Positions 60,187-64,000 of a DNA stretch of 64,000 nucleotides are shown here, one piece after another; within the stretch, counting starts at the first letter, position 1, and every line of letters starts with the position of its first letter. The translations under genes were made by a program, and so were the position numbers. This stretch comes from Natrinema ejinorense (lineage in GTDB: Archaea; Halobacteriota; Halobacteria; Halobacteriales; Natrialbaceae). The stretch covers positions 1,550,001 to 1,614,000 of the forward strand of contig NZ_NXNI01000001.1 of the NCBI RefSeq assembly GCF_002494345.1, given 5' to 3'. The notes under the pieces are model-generated. The model was not told where the DNA came from and did no database searches. It saw only the letters and a program-made list of their open reading frames with translations.

Positions 60187-61664
60187 AGGTAGCCGAGATC
60201 CTCGAGTCGTTCCTTCGTTTCGTCTCGCATCGAGACGGTACCGTCGGCGTCAGCGTGGTCGAACGACTGGAGCCAGTCGTCGAGTGTTGACTCGAGTTCG
60301 GCTACTTTCTCCGGATTCGCTTTCACGAGGTTTTCACTTTCCTCGGGATCGTCGGCGACGTTGTACAATTCTTCGGAGCCGTTGGAGCCGCGGATGTACT
60401 TCCATTCCGTTGATCGAATCGCCCGCAGCGATCGATCATACTCGTAAACGCCATCGGGGAGGTCGCCAACGCGTTTCTCGAGGGCGTCCATCGAGGGCTG
60501 GGGTGCCATATACTCCGCGAACGCGTACTCGCGCGGCTCGGTGTCCGCATCAGGGTGGAACGATCGACCCTGCATTTGGTCGCGGAACTCCGGGGCTTCG
60601 ATACCGACGGCATCGAGGAGCGTCGGTGCGATGTCGGTGAGTTGGACGAGATCATCGATCTCGCGACCACCGGTGAACTCACCGCCGTGGGTGAGCAGCG
60701 GCACGTGGAGCAACGTGTCGTAGAGGCAGTACTGGTGATCCATCAGCCCGTGGTCGCCGATGTTCTCGCCGTGATCGCCGGTGACGACGAAGAGCGTGTC
60801 TTCCCACTCGTTTTGTTCCTCGAGGAGCGCTTTGAGCTCGCCGATTTGCTGATCGAGATACGCAATCTCGGCCCGGTAAAGACATCGAAGGATCTCGAGG
60901 TCCTGCTCGGACATCTCGACCGTGCCGGCAATGTAGCCCCATGCATCCTGCGGAACGTCCATCGCCTCCTCGTAGGAGATGTCCGATGGAAGGAATCGTT
61001 CGGCGAACTCCTTTGGTGGGTGATACTCGAGATGCGGCTCGAGATAGTTGACGAACAGGAAGAAGGGACTCGAATCGGTCCTCTCGGTGAGCCAGGTTTC
61101 GATCCACTCGTTGGTCTGTTTCGCACCGTCGTCGTACTGCTTGCGGACGAACTGCCCATAGATGGCGTTCGTGACGTTGACAAGGGGATTGCCCGTGACC
61201 AGCTCCCGCCCGAGCGCCGTGAGTTTAGCTATCCCTTCCTCGGTTCGTGCGATCCGACCGAGATCGACATCTGACTGGACGTACTGCCACGTCTTTCGGA
61301 ACTCGTCGAACCCCCGTCCGAAGCCGAACTCCTCGCTGATCCAGGTGTTGTTCGAGACGGCCACGGTCTCGTACCCGTTCGATCGGAAGACCTCCGCAAG
61401 CGTCACCGGGCCCTCCGCGAGATGTTTGTGGCCCGCGTTCGCGCCGTGACTCGAGGAATGGAGTCCGGTAAACAGCGAAGCGTGTGAGGGGAGGGTCCAC
61501 GGGGCAGCGGTGAACGCATTCTCGAACGTGGCACCGTTTTCTCGGAGCGATGAAAACGTCGGAAGGTCGGCGGCGACTTCGAATTCCTTCGCTCTGAAAG
61601 TATCTAGAACGAGAATAATCACGTTCTTCTTCGATTCCTCGTTGTGATCGTGTCTAGCGTTCAT
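60180..61664 (-). CDS. Sulfatase-fold hydrolase/transferase with Thr nucleophile
   Basis: 494 residues. Alkaline-phosphatase superfamily: metal Asp in NVIILVLDTFRAKEF, the nucleophile region AFTAAPWTLPSHASLFTG, and metal-binding FVVTGDHGENIGDHGLMDHQYCLYD, then a C-terminal MQGRSF and the EWKYIRG...ELYNVADDPEE segment seen in sulfatases. Classical sulfatases need Cys or Ser at the first place of a C/S-x-P-x-R motif; here it is Thr-Leu-Pro-Ser-His, closer to phosphoglycerol transferases. So either a sulfatase relative without formylglycine or a phospho-group transferase decorating the glycan. It follows the GT4 gene at 61676 by 11 bp. Confidence 0.85.
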   Translation of the reverse strand: MNARHDHNEESKKNVIILVLDTFRAKEFEVAADLPTFSSLRENGATFENAFTAAPWTLPSHASLFTGLHSSSHGANAGHKHLAEGPVTLAEVFRSNGYETVAVSNNTWISEEFGFGRGFDEFRKTWQYVQSDVDLGRIARTEEGIAKLTALGRELVTGNPLVNVTNAIYGQFVRKQYDDGAKQTNEWIETWLTERTDSSPFFLFVNYLEPHLEYHPPKEFAERFLPSDISYEEAMDVPQDAWGYIAGTVEMSEQDLEILRCLYRAEIAYLDQQIGELKALLEEQNEWEDTLFVVTGDHGENIGDHGLMDHQYCLYDTLLHVPLLTHGGEFTGGREIDDLVQLTDIAPTLLDAVGIEAPEFRDQMQGRSFHPDADTEPREYAFAEYMAPQPSMDALEKRVGDLPDGVYEYDRSLRAIRSTEWKYIRGSNGSEELYNVADDPEESENLVKANPEKVAELESTLDDWLQSFDHADADGTVSMRDETKERLEDLGYLQ

Positions 61665-61675
61665 TGGTATGATCC

Positions 61676-62788
61676 CTACGCCCGATTCTTAGCCATGAGT
61701 TGATCATAGAGATCCATATGAGACTCGACGATACTCTTGATGTCGAAACGTTCGGCGGCACGTTGAAAACCCGCTTTTCCGAACGTACGGCGTTTCTGTT
61801 CGGATTGCAGGTCTTTCATTGCGGTTGCAAACTCGGCAGGTTCGCGTGGCGGAACCAGAAACCCGGTTTCTCCATCCGCAACGACCTCACGAACGCCTGG
61901 AATATCGGATGCGACGACTGGTAGAGACGCTGCCATTGCCTCCGTCAAACAGATCCCAAACCCTTCAGAAATAGACGGGAGAACGAATACATCCCCTAGC
62001 GCATAGTACTCGTGAATCTCATCCTTCGGGACTCGGCCAGTCACGGTCACGCTGTCGGCGATGCCGAGATCGGTCGCCAGCTGCTTCAGATCTTCCTCTA
62101 ATGGTCCCCAGCCGACGATCAGCAGGTGGCTATCCGAGAACTGGTCGACTCCCGCCGCCATCGCGCGGATCGCGTCTTTCTGTGATTTCACGGGCACGTA
62201 GCGACCGACGTTTAGAAATATCAGCTCATCCTCAAGACCGAGTTCGGATCGCAACTGATCTGGATCGGCAGCCGCCACGTTTTCGGCGAACTTGGGGATG
62301 TCAGTCCCGTTATAAATCGTGTACCAATCTGTTCGAACGGGGGACTCGCGAAACGCCTGTGTGATCGCTTCAGTAATACCAACAGTTGCATCGTCCAACC
62401 ATCGCGTGTGTCGCTCTAAGAACCGCGTGATCGGATGATAATTATCGGGAAAACTCTGTTGGGTACTTACGATCGTGTCTACGTTTCCGGCTCGGCCAAT
62501 CGTTCGCGCGAGTGTCTGTGAGTACGGGAGATGGGCATGGAGTATATCGAACTCATTCTGACGGAAGAACGAAATCATCCGTGCGATCGCTCGAGGGTCG
62601 AATTTGAAATCCGCCCCGAAGTTGACGACCTCCGCTCCGGCTTCGGTCAACTTCTCAGTCAAATCCGTATCGCCCTCGATCTGGCAAACGGTAACAGAAA
62701 CGCCCTCGTCCATATTCCGGGCGATATCGAGTAGTAAGGTGGGTGCCCCACCCGGAGCAAGTTGGTTGATGAGATAACAGACCTTCAT
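61676..62788 (-). CDS. Glycosyltransferase family 4
   Basis: 370 residues. GT-B: MKVCYLINQLAPGGAPTLLLDIARNM, donor domain IFLNVGRYVPVKSQKDAIRAM and VFVLPSISEGFGICLTEAMAASLPVVASDIPG, the usual GT4 signature with E-x7-E. It is promoter-proximal on the minus strand: a TATA (ctttaatc read in reverse, about 62815-62822) sits about 30 bp upstream of ATG 62788. It forms an operon with the sulfatase-like gene. Confidence 0.92.
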   Translation of the reverse strand: MKVCYLINQLAPGGAPTLLLDIARNMDEGVSVTVCQIEGDTDLTEKLTEAGAEVVNFGADFKFDPRAIARMISFFRQNEFDILHAHLPYSQTLARTIGRAGNVDTIVSTQQSFPDNYHPITRFLERHTRWLDDATVGITEAITQAFRESPVRTDWYTIYNGTDIPKFAENVAAADPDQLRSELGLEDELIFLNVGRYVPVKSQKDAIRAMAAGVDQFSDSHLLIVGWGPLEEDLKQLATDLGIADSVTVTGRVPKDEIHEYYALGDVFVLPSISEGFGICLTEAMAASLPVVASDIPGVREVVADGETGFLVPPREPAEFATAMKDLQSEQKRRTFGKAGFQRAAERFDIKSIVESHMDLYDQLMAKNRA

Positions 62789-63119
62789 TCTCTATGGGTA
62801 GGAGTAGTTGCCAGTGATTAAAGAACGTCGGTTAAAGACATGTTGATATGATTGGACAACAACTACAAAAAATATATGCGTAATGGTGAACATGCCAGAT
62901 AACTTGGCTTGTTCTAACATCTCAAAACCACCTATGGATCGTTGAAATATTATTGAAGTAGCCAACAACAGATCTCTTCCACAAGAATATGCACTAGTAA
63001 TATCCCACTCATAATTTATTAACTGGCAATAATACATAATCATCCTGCTTTTGTCTGCGGTAAAAAGGTTAATCTAAATAGATAAAGTATTATGTCTCCC
63101 AATACTTGCCTAAGCAAAT
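62789..63119. other. 331-bp AT-rich interval
   Basis: Divergent gap between the GT4 gene and the membrane protein. An 83-codon minus-strand frame here lacks haloarchaeal composition and is not called. Base composition drops sharply at this boundary. Confidence 0.5.
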
Positions 63120-64000
63120 ATGGCGAGTTCTAAATGGAGTGCTCCTCTTATAACCCTTTGTCTGGCTTTACTTTTCCGGTTGATTATGATACCTGCCTCA
63201 CTTCTTCAGATCCATCCTTACGCATCCGATGACGCAATTGGTTTTGCTAAAACTGCTGCTCTAATCGCTACTGAATTCTCACTCTCAACGCCTAGAAGTT
63301 CCACATACGAAATTTGGGGTATATTCCTTGCACCCTTCTGGATTCTTCCCGGTCCAAGTAGTATATATGCTCATATTTTCGTTGCGATACTTGGTGCAAT
63401 CGCAGTTTATAATATCGCTGTTATTGGACAAACGCTCTATTCTCCACATGCTGGTGTTTTGGCAGCTCTCCCGGTTGCAGTTTATCCTAGTATTGTCTTA
63501 ACTCACAGTACTCTCTTACGTGAGGCGGCGATTCTGTTCGGTTTAACAACTGCCGCAAGGCTTCTTATTGCCCGTCCGCCTCAACTTTCACGTCACTGGG
63601 CAGCTATTGGTGCAGTAATAGCAATCATATTCACAACTATACATCGACAAGAAAACCTCCCTGTGTATGGATTAGCAATTCTTAGCGCAGTTACTATGAA
63701 TTACTGGAACCATCGATTCACAAAGACTACCATAGTTTCTTTTTCCATTAGTAGTCTTACCGCTATTCCTTTTCTTGGCCCCATAATCAAACAGATAAAT
63801 AACTTGCGTAGCCATCGTGTTGGTGGTCGAACAAAGTATCTTGGAAGCGTACAATTTGATGGAATTAGCGAGATAATCGTATTCACTTGGATCGGCATCG
63901 GATATTTTCTATTCACCCCATTTCCGTGGATGGTAGAGACTCTCTCGGATGTACCGATAATGTTTGAGTCTTTGCTGTCTTTTTTCTATCTGCTCTTCGC
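63120..64000 (+). CDS. Multi-spanning membrane protein, GT-C-like, partial at the window end
   Basis: An open frame from ATG 63120 runs 293 codons and off the window. It starts MASSKWSAPLITLCLALLFR; YASDDAIGFAKTAALI carries an Asp-Asp pair in the first outer loop, like the metal/base Asp of GT-C glycosyltransferases. Then come at least seven hydrophobic segments, including HIFVAILGAIAVYNIAVIG and VLAALPVAVYPSIVLTHSTLLREAAILFGL, the latter like the second loop of PMT/GT39-type enzymes. Codon use is AT-rich, unlike the genes before it, so horizontal acquisition is likely. A polyprenyl-linked glycan transferase or polymerase is plausible; the missing C-terminus could change the call. Confidence 0.7.
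   Translation, partial: MASSKWSAPLITLCLALLFRLIMIPASLLQIHPYASDDAIGFAKTAALIATEFSLSTPRSSTYEIWGIFLAPFWILPGPSSIYAHIFVAILGAIAVYNIAVIGQTLYSPHAGVLAALPVAVYPSIVLTHSTLLREAAILFGLTTAARLLIARPPQLSRHWAAIGAVIAIIFTTIHRQENLPVYGLAILSAVTMNYWNHRFTKTTIVSFSISSLTAIPFLGPIIKQINNLRSHRVGGRTKYLGSVQFDGISEIIVFTWIGIGYFLFTPFPWMVETLSDVPIMFESLLSFFYLLF

Noticed and set aside
60180-61664. Assignment as an ordinary arylsulfatase
   Set aside because: The nucleophile motif has Thr, not Cys or Ser, and the Arg of C/S-x-P-x-R is His.
62792-63043. 83-codon minus-strand frame upstream of the GT4 gene
   Set aside because: AT-rich, neutral composition, overlaps the predicted GT4 promoter.

Overview
The window comes from a halophilic archaeon, most likely of the Natrinema/Haloterrigena type (order Natrialbales; the genus is inferred). 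Evidence: GC-rich DNA coding for very acidic proteins, many leaderless starts with a TATA box about 25-30 bp upstream, Tat-lipobox secreted proteins (SRRQ...LAGC), ribosomal protein S8e, a TFB-like protein, the archaeal diadenylate cyclase DacZ, a PhiH1-type repressor and the haloarchaeal phaRPEC polyhydroxyalkanoate operon.

Layout. 1-2670: loosely packed, with a secreted DUF1254/DUF1214 protein, a small lipoprotein and a 48-residue zinc ribbon. 2686-9472: a potassium and stress block. A six-gene minus-strand operon (small hypothetical, UspA, APC permease with two UspA domains, TrkA, TrkH, small membrane protein) faces a regulator made of an Lrp/AsnC part and a TrkA-C (RCK_C) domain. 9473-15554: a response-regulator relic, an aminotransferase, a MITE-like element, a membrane protein with eight tandem 12-residue repeats, cobalamin adenosyltransferase, a GlpA-like oxidoreductase and a CBS protein. 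16255-17508: a complete insertion sequence with 17-bp perfect inverted ends and an 8-bp target duplication, carrying an extra small membrane-protein gene, inserted between msrA and an enoyl-CoA hydratase gene.

17548-30627: mostly core genes: a riboflavin-pathway reductase, a phosphatase plus polyphosphate kinase pair, an AbrB-PhoU regulator, aldo/keto reductase, S8e, a PQQ-type propeller lipoprotein, malic enzyme, CoaD and a one-domain TFB relative. 31087-31853: tRNA-Leu(UAG) followed by two further exact copies of its last 23 bases inside hairpin-rich spacers, then a PhiH1-type repressor; this looks like an integration scar or a tRNA-tail satellite. 32901-34482: dacZ and an MscS channel as an operon. 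35045-39955: urtABCDE, a urea/short-chain amide ABC importer. 39998-45691: nucleoside phosphorylase, DUF488 protein, zinc-finger HTH regulator, a frameshifted membrane-protein gene, M23 peptidase, cytidine deaminase and a GlmM-type mutase.

45771-50514: the PHA storage cluster: MaoC-type hydratase, the regulator PhaR, granule protein PhaP, synthase subunits PhaE and PhaC, and reductase PhaB. PhaC carries an acidic linker and a C-terminal helix-hairpin-helix domain. 50607-53637: four membrane or envelope proteins of unknown role. 53782-64000: a surface-glycan locus with two nucleotide-sugar epimerases, a polyprenyl-phosphate sugar transferase, a UDP-sugar dehydrogenase, two GT4 glycosyltransferases, a sulfatase-fold enzyme with Thr at the nucleophile position, and an AT-rich multi-spanning membrane protein that runs off the end.

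Themes that link regions: potassium and osmotic control (Trk operon, RCK_C regulator, DacZ and MscS), carbon and phosphate storage (PHA cluster, polyphosphate kinase, PhoU-like regulator), and mobile-DNA traces (IS, MITE-like element, tRNA-tail repeats, phage-type repressor).
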